From Thermococcus sp. P6 (GTDB taxonomy: Archaea; Methanobacteriota_B; Thermococci; Thermococcales; Thermococcaceae), in assembly GCF_002214525.1 (NCBI RefSeq), contig NZ_CP015104.1:1240001-1304000 (forward strand): DNA of 64,000 nt. Direction: 5' to 3'. Positions 51,764-60,633 of the stretch are shown piece by piece. Each line of letters opens with the position of its first letter. Position 1 is the stretch's first letter. The notes under the pieces were generated by a model. That model searched no databases, was not told where the DNA came from, and saw only the letters and a program-made list of their open reading frames with translations. The translations under genes and the position numbers were made by a program.

Positions 51764-52891
51764 ATGGACGTTGAAGGAAGGATAGAGCTTATCAGGAGAA
51801 AGCCAACGGAGGAGCTTCTGACGGAGGAGAACCTCAGGCACCTGCTCGAGACTGGCGTTCCAATGCAGCACTACATAGGGTTTGAGATAAGCGGTTACAT
51901 CCACCTTGGAACCGGCCTCATGGCCGGGGCGAAGATAGCGGACCTTCAGAAGGCTGGAATTAAAACGAGGGTTTTCCTCGCCGACTGGCACAGCTGGATA
52001 AACGACAAGCTCGGCGGTGACCTCGAGGTTATCCAGAGGGTGGCGCTCACCTACTTCAAGGAGGGCATGAAGCAGAGCATAAGGATAATGGGCGGTGATC
52101 CGGACAAGGTGGAGTTCGTGCTCGCAAGCGAGATTCTCGAGAAGGGCGACTACTGGCAGACCGTCATAGACATATCCAAGAACGTCACCCTCGCCAGAAT
52201 GATGCGTTCCATAACGATAATGGGCCGTCAGATGGGCGAGGCCATAGACTTCGCCAAGCTGATATACCCCGCGATGCAGGTGGCGGACATATTCTATCAG
52301 GGCGTCACCATCGCCCACGCCGGCATGGACCAGAGGAAGGCCCACGTGATAGCTCTGGAGGTGGCCCAGAAGCTCAGGTACCACCCCCTCGAGTGGAAGG
52401 GCGAGAAGCTCAAACCCGTTGCCCTTCACCATCACCTCCTGCTCGGCCTGCAGGAACCTCCGGTCTGGCCCATAGAGAGCGAGGAGAAGTTCAAGGAGCT
52501 TAAGACCCAGATGAAGATGAGCAAGAGCAAGCCCTATTCGGCCGTTTTCATCCACGATACGCCCGAAGAGATCAGGGAAAAGCTCAGAAAGGCCTTTTGC
52601 CCGGCAAAAGAGGTTAACTACAACCCCGTCCTCGACTGGGCGGAGCACATAATCTTCCGGGAGGAGCCGATCGAGTTCACGATCCACCGTCCCGCGAAGT
52701 TCGGTGGGGACGTTACCTACACGACTTTCGATGAGCTCAGAAGGGACTTTGCGGAGGGCAGGCTCCACCCCCTCGACCTCAAGAACGCCGTGGCCGAGTA
52801 CCTCATCGACCTCCTCAGGCCCGTGAGGGACTACTTTGAGAGGAACCCCGAACCGCTCGAACTGATGCGGGAGGTAAGGATAACCCGCTGA
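51764..52891 (+). CDS. tyrS: tyrosyl-tRNA synthetase
   Basis: The 375-residue class I synthetase has the HIGH motif as HLGT (about 47-50), the KMSKS loop (about 249) and the archaeal TyrRS segments LADWHSWINDKLGG and YQGVTIAHAGMDQRKAH. It charges tRNA-Tyr. The length equals that of Pyrococcus TyrRS. GGTGGTGTT precedes the ATG, and a TATA-like TCCTTAAAG (51725-51733) lies upstream. TrpRS is less likely. Confidence 0.94.
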   Translation: MDVEGRIELIRRKPTEELLTEENLRHLLETGVPMQHYIGFEISGYIHLGTGLMAGAKIADLQKAGIKTRVFLADWHSWINDKLGGDLEVIQRVALTYFKEGMKQSIRIMGGDPDKVEFVLASEILEKGDYWQTVIDISKNVTLARMMRSITIMGRQMGEAIDFAKLIYPAMQVADIFYQGVTIAHAGMDQRKAHVIALEVAQKLRYHPLEWKGEKLKPVALHHHLLLGLQEPPVWPIESEEKFKELKTQMKMSKSKPYSAVFIHDTPEEIREKLRKAFCPAKEVNYNPVLDWAEHIIFREEPIEFTIHRPAKFGGDVTYTTFDELRRDFAEGRLHPLDLKNAVAEYLIDLLRPVRDYFERNPEPLELMREVRITR

Positions 52892-52916
52892 TTTTTTCCT
52901 CCGGCCGGTGGAACCC

Positions 52917-53387
52917 ATGCCAGGGGTGGACGAGAAGGACAGGGAGATACTCAGGATACTCCGGAGGGAGGGTCGTATAACCCTGACCGAGCTCGGAAGG
53001 CGGGTAGGCCTCTCCCCGGCAAGCGTTAAGAACAGGATGGAAAAGCTGGAAAAACTGAGGGCCATCAGGGGCTACTCGGCCATCGTCGATCCCGCCTTTC
53101 TTGAGGAGTACGTTCAGGTCTTCATCGAGCTCGAGCTGGCGATAGACGATCACACCGTCGATCCAATCCTCAGACGGATTGCGGCGCTGGAGGAAGTTCA
53201 GAGCCTCCACAGACGCAGTGGCGGGGAGCAGATACTGATAAGGGCGAGCTTTCATAACACCGACGAGGTAAAGGCCTTCGCCGGGAGGCTCAGGAGGTTC
53301 TTCGGTAAAAACCTTGAGCGGGTTGAGGTAAGCCTCATCATGGAGACCTTCAAGGAGAACTGGGTGTCCTTCAGGGGAAGGGAGTGA
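52917..53387 (+). CDS. Lrp/AsnC-family transcriptional regulator
   Basis: The 156-residue protein has an N-terminal helix-turn-helix (DEKDREILRILRREGRITLTELGRRVGLSPASVKNRM) and a C-terminal RAM ligand-binding domain. ATG 52917 follows GGTGGA with normal spacing; GTG 52908 is in frame. The stop overlaps the possible GTG start of the downstream helicase, so expression may be linked. The ligand is probably an amino acid. Confidence 0.9.
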   Translation: MPGVDEKDREILRILRREGRITLTELGRRVGLSPASVKNRMEKLEKLRAIRGYSAIVDPAFLEEYVQVFIELELAIDDHTVDPILRRIAALEEVQSLHRRSGGEQILIRASFHNTDEVKAFAGRLRRFFGKNLERVEVSLIMETFKENWVSFRGRE

Positions 53388-53389
53388 GG

Positions 53390-55885
53390 ATGCTCTTCGT
53401 GATTCGACCGGGAAGAAAAAAGAACGAGCTTGAAGCCTTTTTCATCGAGAAGGAGCCCCACAAACTCTCAGGGATGGAGAACATTAAGGCCGACAGGGTG
53501 TACCGCCTCCTGATGCGCGATGGAAGGCTTTTCAAGGTCCTCGAAGGGAGCAACTACAGGAACCCCAAGGAGATTGAGAAACTCCTCAGGGAGGCGAGGA
53601 TCGTTCTGGTGGGGGCTGAAGAGTGGGAAGACTACTTCAGGAAGAGACTCCAGAACGGGAAAGTTGAGAGGGCCGAGCTCTGCCGCCTCTGTCTCCTCGA
53701 AGGCAGAATAACCGTCCTGACGCCGGGTAAGAGGATCAAATACCGGGATGAATACATATGCGAGCGCTGTGCCGAGGACGAGCTGAAGAGGGAGCTCCGC
53801 TTCAGGTTCAGGAGCACGGCCATGTTCGATCAGGCGAAGAACCTCCTCAAACGTTTCCGCGATCTCGACAAGGTCCTCTACGCCTTTGACCCGCGCTTCG
53901 ATCCCGTGAAGCATCCGGAGGTGACGCGGTGGGACGAGCTGAAGGCCAGGCACGTTAAGGTCGAGGGAATCCGACTCGATGAACTTCCGGTTCCGGAGGA
54001 GTTTAAATCGGTTCTTAAGGAGGAGGGCATCGACGAACTCCTCCCGGTTCAGAGTCTGGCCGTAAGAAACGGCCTCCTCGATGGGGAGAGCCTCCTCGTG
54101 GTTTCAGCAACTGCAAGCGGCAAAACCCTTATCGGAGAGCTGGCGGGCATCCCGAGGGCAATGGAGGGGAAGAAACTGCTGTTCCTGGTTCCCCTCGTGG
54201 CCCTGGCCAACCAGAAGTACGAGGACTTCAGACGGAGGTATTCCCGGCTCGGGCTGAAGGTGGCCATCCGGGTGGGCATGAGCAGGATTAAAACGAAGGA
54301 CGAGCCGGTGGTCGTTGATACGGGTATAGACGCCGACGTGGTGGTCGGAACCTACGAGGGGATAGACTACCTCCTCCGCGCCGGCAGGAAGATAGGAAAC
54401 GTCGGGACGGTGGTTATAGACGAGATACACATGATAGACGATGAGGAGCGCGGTCCGAGGCTCGACGGCCTCATAGCCCGCCTTAGGATGCTCTACCCGA
54501 AGGCCCAGTTCATAGGTCTGAGCGCAACCATCGGGAACCCCGGGGAGCTGGCCAGGGAACTTGAACTGAAGCCGGTGCTCTACGACGAGAGACCGGTCGA
54601 TCTGGAGAGGCACGTCATCGTGGCGAGGAACGAGTCAGAAAAATGGCGCCACATAGCGGCCCTCTGCCGGGCGGAAGCGATGAGAAAATCCCCGCAGGGC
54701 TACAAGGGGCAGACGATAGTCTTCACCTTCTCCCGAAAGAGGACCCACGAGCTTTCCGCCTACCTTACTTCAAAGGGCCTGAAGGCCAAACCCTACCACT
54801 CGGGTCTTCCCTACAGGCAGAGGAAGCTAACCGAGATGGAGTTCCTGAGCCAGCGTCTGGACGTTGTGGTCACCACGGCCGCACTTGGAGCCGGGGTCGA
54901 CTTCCCGGCAAGTCAGGTTATCTTCGAGAGCCTCGCGATGGGGAGGAAGTGGCTCACCGTCCGGGAGTTCCACCAGATGCTCGGCAGGGCCGGAAGACCC
55001 CTTTACCACGAGAAGGGGAAGGTCTACCTCATCATCGAGCCCGGAAGGAAGTACTCCGCCGGGATGGAGGGTTCCGAGGATGAGGTCGCCTTCAGGCTCT
55101 TAAACGAGCCGGTGGAACCCGTGAAGGTTGAGTGGAGCGACGAGCTCGAGCAGGACAACGTTCTGGCACATTCCTGCGTCTTCAACCGGCTGGACGTGAT
55201 CGAGGAGGTACAGGGGAGGTGCCTCGGCGCCAACCAGAGCGCCGAAAAGGTCCTTGAAAAGCTCCAGGAATTCGGTTTCGTTCGTCTTAAAAGGCCCTTC
55301 GTTGAAGTTACGCCCTACGGAAGGGCCGTTAGTATGAGTTTTCTGCTCCCGAAGGAAGCTGCCTTCATAAGGGACAACCTCGGGAAGAGGCCCGCCCGCT
55401 GGATGGCGGTTAAGTTATTTCCCTTTGAGAACCTTTACATGGGCGGAAGGCTCCAGAGGGAGCTCGAGGGGGCAATCAGGGGAAGGCTGAGCGCCAGAAT
55501 CTTCTCCCCGGGTTTCGCCTCAATCCTCGAGGAGCTGGACAGGGTCATCCCCGAGCTGAGCCCCAACGCCGCCGAGAGGCTCTTCACCATCTATCAGGAG
55601 TTCTTCATGTGCCCGGAGGAGGATTGCACGGAGTATGCCATGGAGAGGGTGAGCGATCTGATAATCGAACTCAGGAGGGACGGCAGGCATCCGACGCAGA
55701 TAGCGGAGCACTTCAGGAAGGTTTACGGTCTGACGGTCTACCCCGGGGACGTGTTTACGTGGCTCGACGGGATTGTCAGGAAGCTCGAGGCCATCGGGAG
55801 GATAGCGAGGGTCTTCCGCGTTAGGAAAACGGAGGAGGAAGCCAGAATCCTCAGGAGGGAGATCGAGGAGGGAAGAAGGAGGTGA
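53390..55885 (+). CDS. Ski2-like RNA helicase with N-terminal zinc finger (probable ASH-Ski2)
   Basis: The 831-residue protein carries an N-terminal region with a Cys4 zinc finger (CRLC near 98-101 and CERC near 124-127). A superfamily 2 core follows (motif I SATASGKT, II DEIH, III SATIGNP, VI QMLGRAGRP) and a helical C-terminal extension. In Thermococcales the helicase ASH-Ski2 pairs with RNase J and the exosome, and its N-terminal zinc-finger extension matches this layout. ATG 53390 was chosen behind GGGAGTGA; GTG 53384 is an alternative. Hel308 is excluded by the different N-terminus. Confidence 0.83.
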   Translation: MLFVIRPGRKKNELEAFFIEKEPHKLSGMENIKADRVYRLLMRDGRLFKVLEGSNYRNPKEIEKLLREARIVLVGAEEWEDYFRKRLQNGKVERAELCRLCLLEGRITVLTPGKRIKYRDEYICERCAEDELKRELRFRFRSTAMFDQAKNLLKRFRDLDKVLYAFDPRFDPVKHPEVTRWDELKARHVKVEGIRLDELPVPEEFKSVLKEEGIDELLPVQSLAVRNGLLDGESLLVVSATASGKTLIGELAGIPRAMEGKKLLFLVPLVALANQKYEDFRRRYSRLGLKVAIRVGMSRIKTKDEPVVVDTGIDADVVVGTYEGIDYLLRAGRKIGNVGTVVIDEIHMIDDEERGPRLDGLIARLRMLYPKAQFIGLSATIGNPGELARELELKPVLYDERPVDLERHVIVARNESEKWRHIAALCRAEAMRKSPQGYKGQTIVFTFSRKRTHELSAYLTSKGLKAKPYHSGLPYRQRKLTEMEFLSQRLDVVVTTAALGAGVDFPASQVIFESLAMGRKWLTVREFHQMLGRAGRPLYHEKGKVYLIIEPGRKYSAGMEGSEDEVAFRLLNEPVEPVKVEWSDELEQDNVLAHSCVFNRLDVIEEVQGRCLGANQSAEKVLEKLQEFGFVRLKRPFVEVTPYGRAVSMSFLLPKEAAFIRDNLGKRPARWMAVKLFPFENLYMGGRLQRELEGAIRGRLSARIFSPGFASILEELDRVIPELSPNAAERLFTIYQEFFMCPEEDCTEYAMERVSDLIIELRRDGRHPTQIAEHFRKVYGLTVYPGDVFTWLDGIVRKLEAIGRIARVFRVRKTEEEARILRREIEEGRRR

Positions 55886-55886
55886 A

Positions 55887-56684
55887 TCAGAGCTGGAGGA
55901 TCATCTGGGCGGGATCCCTTATGGCCGGTCCAAGGCCGAGGATGTAAACCGCGAGGTACCAGTACCTCCTCTCCTCCTCGTCCGGCACGAGGTATTTTAG
56001 ACCGTAGTAGACGACCACGAGTATTATGGTTATCCACGGATAGTAGAAGTAGGCACCGAAGCGGTTCACGAGCATGCTCTCCAGCCAGTGGACTTCACGG
56101 TAGCCGTAGAAGTGGATGGCCACGACGGTCGAGGCTATGTCGAAGTAGTGGGCCAGAACGGGGTAGAGGTAGAGTCTGTCGAAGGGCCTCCACCTGTAGA
56201 AGGCGAGCACTGCAACGAAGCTAACCGCCGTGTGCAAAAGGGTGAGACCGTAAGGTTCCCAGTTCTTCGCGCTGGTAACCAGCAGGTAAAGGGCCCAGAG
56301 GGCCAGAAGGGAGCCCCAGGCGGTTGTTATCTTCGGATACGTTCCAAGCCTCGCATCGGCCACGATGGCCGGCAGGATGAGGAAGAAGGCCGTGAAAAAC
56401 ACGCCCGGCGTCAGTAGGAGCGGGTGTTTCGGAAGAACGCCTCCATCCACCAGCGCCCTCACCGTGGCACCGAAGACGACCATCGGGGTAACCGCCAGAT
56501 AGAGCCTCCCGTCCACCTTTATCCCGAGGGGCTTTATTATATACCTGTATGAGTATATCACACCGAGTCCCAGAAGGAGCGCGTAAACAAGGGTGTTGAT
56601 CGCGTTGTAGCCGCTCCTCGTGAACATCGGCTCCCAGAAGTACGCGTTAAAGAACTCCCACAGAGATTGCCAGATACCCGTCAT
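55887..56684 (-). CDS. DUF63 family membrane protein (paralogue)
   Basis: The 265-residue protein has about seven helices and the DUF63 blocks FFNAYFWEPMFTRSGYNAINTLVYAL, DGGVLPKHPLLLTPG, LAHYFDIASTVVAIHFYG and YILGLGPAIRDPAQMIL. The same blocks occur in the copy at 20677-21489. ATG 56684 follows GGGAGG. Its stop lies one base from the helicase stop. A TATA box (CTTTAAACC near 56713-56721) lies upstream. Confidence 0.85.
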   Translation of the reverse strand: MTGIWQSLWEFFNAYFWEPMFTRSGYNAINTLVYALLLGLGVIYSYRYIIKPLGIKVDGRLYLAVTPMVVFGATVRALVDGGVLPKHPLLLTPGVFFTAFFLILPAIVADARLGTYPKITTAWGSLLALWALYLLVTSAKNWEPYGLTLLHTAVSFVAVLAFYRWRPFDRLYLYPVLAHYFDIASTVVAIHFYGYREVHWLESMLVNRFGAYFYYPWITIILVVVYYGLKYLVPDEEERRYWYLAVYILGLGPAIRDPAQMILQL

Positions 56685-56784
56685 GAGCCTCCCCCCCGTG
56701 CCTCTCATCCTCGGTTTAAAGGCCTTTCGGACGGGAGGGAAAGGGTGATAAAGCCCTTAACCCTAAGTGCCCCGGGTGATAGAA

Positions 56785-57156
56785 GTGTACGGAATTCCCT
56801 ACGTCTTTGGTGGAGCGGTCCTGATGGTCCTATTTCTGGGCCTCTTCGTGGCGGCTCTCTTCCTCTGGGCTGCGGCGAAGCTCATCGGGATCCGTGATGC
56901 CTCAATCGGAAAGGCCATGGTGGGGATACTCGGCGGTGGTCTTCTCGCGTTCCTCGTCCTCATCATAGTCGGGTTTATCCTCCGGCCGCTCGGGGTCATA
57001 GCTTCCCTGATAACCTACATCTGGGTCATAAAGGTCGTTTTCAACACCGACTGGTTCCGGGCCTTTATGGCATGGCTGGTGGCGGGTGTGATAGAGGGGT
57101 TGGTGGTCCTCATCACCGTCATCCTCGGCTTCGTTACCCTCGGATCGCTGGGATGA
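56785..57156 (+). CDS. membrane protein of unknown function
   Basis: The 123-residue protein has about four transmembrane helices and few charged residues. GTG 56785 follows GGGTGAT with proper spacing; the in-frame GTG 56767 has no site. It is divergent from DUF63. No family is recognised. Confidence 0.6.
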   Translation: MYGIPYVFGGAVLMVLFLGLFVAALFLWAAAKLIGIRDASIGKAMVGILGGGLLAFLVLIIVGFILRPLGVIASLITYIWVIKVVFNTDWFRAFMAWLVAGVIEGLVVLITVILGFVTLGSLG

Positions 57157-57195
57157 TACGCAAGGTATAAATAGCCCCATGTTCCAGTCGACCTG

Positions 57196-57831
57196 ATGGC
57201 CATGTTCTTCAAACCGGCCGAGGCTCAGGTAAGGGAGCTTAAACCCTTCGAAGGTTTTCCGGTTACCTTGAGGGAGGGGAGCATGGCCGGAGTCGTGGCA
57301 ACGGACAAGCTCGCGGGAGTTGTTTTCCTTTATCACCTCGTCGCGAAGGCCCTTGAAGGGGGTCCGGTTTATCACCTCGGCCCCGGGGTGTCCCTTTCAA
57401 TCCCCCTCCTGAAGCGCTTAACCGCGGATCTATCAAACCTCTACATGGGAAAGGTTTACTCCTCAGAAGAGCTGGTGGGGGCGCTTAACCTCGTTCAGGA
57501 CGGCTCCCTTGTTGTGGTCTCGCTCTTCCCGACGCTCCTGAACCGTTCCGCCGAGGCCCTCGTTGAAATAAGGCGGCTCGTCGACGGGAAGGGACTGATG
57601 CTCGTTCTGGGACACGAGGTCATGGCCCTCAACGAGCTCGACCTTCCGGGCGAGTTCGGGCGTTTCTTCCTCGTTCCAGAGATCTTTGAGATTCTGGCGG
57701 TTCTGAGGGTTAGTTCCTACCGCGGTCATTACCGTCTCAACACAACGCTCCTCAGGGCGCCTCCGGAGGAGGTCTCGGCTATCGGCGACCACTCCCTGCC
57801 GGTGGATTCTCTGGTAAAGCCCCTCCTCTAA
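57196..57831 (+). CDS. RecA/KaiC-like fold protein lacking a P-loop, function unknown
   Basis: The 211-residue protein alternates hydrophobic strands and helices like a RecA-type ATPase (GVVATDKLAGVVFLYHLVAKALE, GSLVVVSLFPTLLN). No GxxxxGK(T/S) is present where Walker A would be. The mRNA is leaderless, with a TATA box (GTATAAATA, 57166-57174) 25 bases upstream of ATG 57196. The stop overlaps the ECF transporter gene. The fold assignment is inference from pattern. Confidence 0.55.
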   Translation: MAMFFKPAEAQVRELKPFEGFPVTLREGSMAGVVATDKLAGVVFLYHLVAKALEGGPVYHLGPGVSLSIPLLKRLTADLSNLYMGKVYSSEELVGALNLVQDGSLVVVSLFPTLLNRSAEALVEIRRLVDGKGLMLVLGHEVMALNELDLPGEFGRFFLVPEIFEILAVLRVSSYRGHYRLNTTLLRAPPEEVSAIGDHSLPVDSLVKPLL

Positions 57832-58583
57832 ACGCTTACGTGCCCCATTCCAAGGCCGTAGCGGAGGTAGAGGGCCACCGCAAAGAGCGCCAGAACGATA
57901 CCTATGGCCGCGTAGTCCCTTTTTGTCATCTCGATGTCGTGGAGGAACGTCCTCTTTCCGCTCGCTCCAAAGGCCCTGCTTTCGAGGGCTATGCTCAGCT
58001 CGTGGGCGGTTTTGAGGGATGCAACGAGGAGGGGTATCAAAACGGCGCTCATCCTCCTGATCCTCGTCAGCAGGTTTCCCTTCTCCACCTCCCAGCCGCG
58101 GCTCTTCTGGGCGTCCATCACGTTGCCGGCGAGGGCGTAGAGCGTTGGGATGTAGCGCAGGGATATCGAAACGGTCAGGCCGAACTCGTAGGGCATGCCG
58201 AGCTTTACGAAGCCCAGAATAAGATCGCGCTGGCTCGTGGTCACGAGGAGAAGGAACGTTAGGAGGGCAAACGTCAGGAGACGCATGGAGAAGGAGATTC
58301 CAAGGAGAAGGCCGCGGAGCCTCGGGGTGTAAACCAGCGGCCACAGGAGTATCGTTATGATAACTATCGGGAGGAGGGGCTTGAGGAGGCGGAGCATCTC
58401 CGTCACGCTCACCTTCCCGAGGACCTTTCCGAGGATCAGGACGGTGAAGAAGGCCGGGATAAGAAAGGTCGGGTCGTTGTAGAGCATTATCGTGGCCATC
58501 CCGACGAGGCTAATCAATATCTTCGTCCTCGGGTCGAGGGAGTGCAGTATCGAGTCCCTCTCCGAGTAGAAGAGGTACATCAT
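57828..58583 (-). CDS. ecfT: ECF transporter transmembrane component EcfT
   Basis: The 251-residue protein has six predicted helices and the ATPase-coupling Ala-Arg-Gly-type motif in ALESRAFGASG. FYSERDSILHSLDPRTKIL is the conserved N-terminus. It joins the S component and the EcfA ATPase. Its start overlaps the EcfA stop (ATGATG). The S component BioY is divergent, 1 kb away. Confidence 0.9.
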   Translation of the reverse strand: MMYLFYSERDSILHSLDPRTKILISLVGMATIMLYNDPTFLIPAFFTVLILGKVLGKVSVTEMLRLLKPLLPIVIITILLWPLVYTPRLRGLLLGISFSMRLLTFALLTFLLLVTTSQRDLILGFVKLGMPYEFGLTVSISLRYIPTLYALAGNVMDAQKSRGWEVEKGNLLTRIRRMSAVLIPLLVASLKTAHELSIALESRAFGASGKRTFLHDIEMTKRDYAAIGIVLALFAVALYLRYGLGMGHVSV

Positions 58584-59371
58584 CCCCCATCACCCACGAG
58601 GGCGTTTATAACGTCGGAGGTGCTCCTCACGAACCCGAGGCCGAGCTTTTCGGCTATCCTGAGGAGTTCGGGCTTTTCAAGTCCGTAATCGTGGAGCTCG
58701 AGGGAGAAGAACCCGGCTGGAGATCCGTCAAAGCGCTTCCTACCGCCGTGCAGAAGAACCACCCTCTCGGCAAGCTCGAGGACGAGTTCCATATCGTGGG
58801 TTATCAGGAGTATCCCGTGGCCGGCTTTCCTCAGTTCCCCTATCGTTTCCCTGACACTTCGGGCGTTTCTCTCGTCCAGTCCCGTCGTGGGCTCGTCGAG
58901 GATCAGATACCTCGGTTTCATGGCCAGCACCGCCGCTATGGCGAGCCTCTGTTTCTCCCCGCCGCTGAGGGAGTAAGGTGACCTGTCCTCGTAGCCCTCG
59001 AGGTTAACGGCCTTCAGGGCCCACCTCACCCTATCCTCCACCTCCTCCTCGCTCAGGCCGAGGTTCCTCGGTCCGAAGGCGACTTCCCTGAAGACGTTCT
59101 CCTCGAAGAACATGTGTTCCGGGTTCTGGAAGACGTAGCCAACCACCCTCGAGAGTTCGGCCACGGTGTGCTCCCTCGTGTCCATTCCATCAACCGTCAC
59201 CCTTCCCTCCGTGGGCTTCAGAAGGCCGTTGAAGTGTTTCGCCAGCGTGGTCTTTCCGCTCCCGTTTTTACCCACGAGAGCCACTATCTCCTCGCCCATC
59301 TCAAAGTCCACGCCTCTGAGGGCTTCCCTTCCGTTCTCGTATCTGTACCAGACGTTCTCGGCCTTCAGCAT
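58580..59371 (-). CDS. ecfA: ECF transporter ATPase EcfA
   Basis: The 263-residue ATPase has Walker A GKNGSGKTT (34-42), Q loop VFQNPEHMFF, signature LSGGEKQRLAIA and Walker B LILDEPTTGLD. A single EcfA suggests a homodimer. ATG 59371 follows GTGAGTGG. It is cotranscribed with ecfT and divergent from bioY with a 99-base gap. Confidence 0.92.
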   Translation of the reverse strand: MLKAENVWYRYENGREALRGVDFEMGEEIVALVGKNGSGKTTLAKHFNGLLKPTEGRVTVDGMDTREHTVAELSRVVGYVFQNPEHMFFEENVFREVAFGPRNLGLSEEEVEDRVRWALKAVNLEGYEDRSPYSLSGGEKQRLAIAAVLAMKPRYLILDEPTTGLDERNARSVRETIGELRKAGHGILLITHDMELVLELAERVVLLHGGRKRFDGSPAGFFSLELHDYGLEKPELLRIAEKLGLGFVRSTSDVINALVGDGG

Positions 59372-59470
59372 CGCCACTCACTTCTGAGGGGCAGTTTAAA
59401 AAAGTTCCCGGTGATGCCGGGGGAACCAAAACGTTTTAAGAATCGGTGGAGTGCCCCCGTGGGGGATCAA

Positions 59471-59983
59471 ATGAAGGCGGCTGATGTGGCGTTTGCGGCC
59501 CTCTTTGCGGCCCTGACTGCCGTTGGGGCTCAGATCAGCGTTCCAATAGGAACCGTTCCGGTAACGTTTCAGGTGTTCTTCGTCCTTCTGAGCGGTCTCG
59601 TCCTCGGCGCGAGGCTTGGCTTCCTCAGTCAGCTGGTTTACGTCTTCATGGGAGCCGTTGGAATTCCCGTCTTTGCCGGCTTTCAGGGTGGCTTTGCGGT
59701 CCTTTACGGGCCAACGGGGGGTTACATAGTGGCGTTCCCTCTGGCGGCGTTCGTTGCAGGCTACATGACGGAGAAACTCGAAAGGAGGGCTGGGATGATA
59801 GCCGGCTCCCTCACGGGCATCGGGATCATCTACCTCCTCGGCTGGCTGAGGCTGGGTTACTTCCTTGGGGGCGACTTTCAGGGGGCCTTTCTCCTCGGGG
59901 TTCTGCCCTTCGTGGCCATAGACCTCGGAAAGGCCGCTCTGGCGGTCCTTGTGGCGGAGAGGGTGAAGTCAATCCCCGGTTGA
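59471..59983 (+). CDS. bioY: biotin ECF transporter S component BioY
   Basis: The 170-residue protein has six helices and the BioY signatures ISVPIGTVPVTFQVFFVLLSGLVLGAR and GPTGGYIVAFPLAAFVAGY. It binds biotin with high affinity. A TATA-like GTTTTAAG (59430-59437) lies upstream. With EcfA and EcfT it gives a complete biotin uptake system; I saw no biotin-synthesis or BirA gene here. Confidence 0.93.
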   Translation: MKAADVAFAALFAALTAVGAQISVPIGTVPVTFQVFFVLLSGLVLGARLGFLSQLVYVFMGAVGIPVFAGFQGGFAVLYGPTGGYIVAFPLAAFVAGYMTEKLERRAGMIAGSLTGIGIIYLLGWLRLGYFLGGDFQGAFLLGVLPFVAIDLGKAALAVLVAERVKSIPG

Positions 59984-59987
59984 TTCT

Positions 59988-60578
59988 CTATTTCTCCCTT
60001 CTGAGGGTTTCCTCGGCGAACTTAACGTCGAAGGGACTCCTGACCCTGAAAAAGCTCAGCGTGACCTTTGGGTTCCTTCCGGCCAGTTCTTCTATGGGGA
60101 GCGGTTCGTAATCGAGGAATTCTCCTATCCTTGAAAGGCTCCTGTACCCCTCCGACAGGGCGGCCTCTATAGCGTTCCTCAGACTCAGGGGCTCGTAGAT
60201 CGCGTGGGTAACCTCCTCCGTTCCGTCCTTCCACACGGGTATCAACGCCTCGGGTTCGTTCTCGTAGAAGACCCCCACCATGTAGTTGACGAGGAAGGGC
60301 ATTATCAACGGCATGTTGCCGCCGGCCAGAAAGAAAGGTTCGTCCGGGAGGGCTTTGAGGAGGGCCTCCATCCCGCTCCCTGCCGAAACGGGTACCGGCT
60401 TCGAGACGTGAAGGGAATAAGCCCTGAGAAGGTCCTTCCTCACGATCGTGATGATATCGTCGATCCTTTTGCTAAGGAAAAGCCTCCTCTCGGTTAACTT
60501 TACCAAGGGCTGACCCGCAAGGGGAAGGGTGTGGTTTTCCACCCTTCTCTCCGGGAACGCCATTATCGCTCCGAGCAT
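59988..60578 (-). CDS. MobA-like nucleotidyltransferase with degraded active site
   Basis: The 196-residue protein follows the MobA/GlmU N-terminal plan: MLGAIMAF at the LAGG loop, LPLAGQPLV, and FFLAGGNMPLIMPFLVNYM at the GDMP loop. The glycine-rich loop and conserved Lys are gone, and the metal-binding Asp of GDMP is Asn. Catalytic activity is doubtful. The mRNA is probably leaderless (TATA near 60598-60608, 25 bases upstream). Confidence 0.72.
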   Translation of the reverse strand: MLGAIMAFPERRVENHTLPLAGQPLVKLTERRLFLSKRIDDIITIVRKDLLRAYSLHVSKPVPVSAGSGMEALLKALPDEPFFLAGGNMPLIMPFLVNYMVGVFYENEPEALIPVWKDGTEEVTHAIYEPLSLRNAIEAALSEGYRSLSRIGEFLDYEPLPIEELAGRNPKVTLSFFRVRSPFDVKFAEETLRREK

Positions 60579-60633
60579 GGCAGATGATACTGACCGGGCT
60601 TAAATACCTTCCCCTTAAAAAATGAAAAAGGGC

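Noticed and set aside
51752-53065. 437-codon minus-strand open frame
   Set aside because: It shadows TyrRS and the Lrp gene, both unmistakable on the plus strand.
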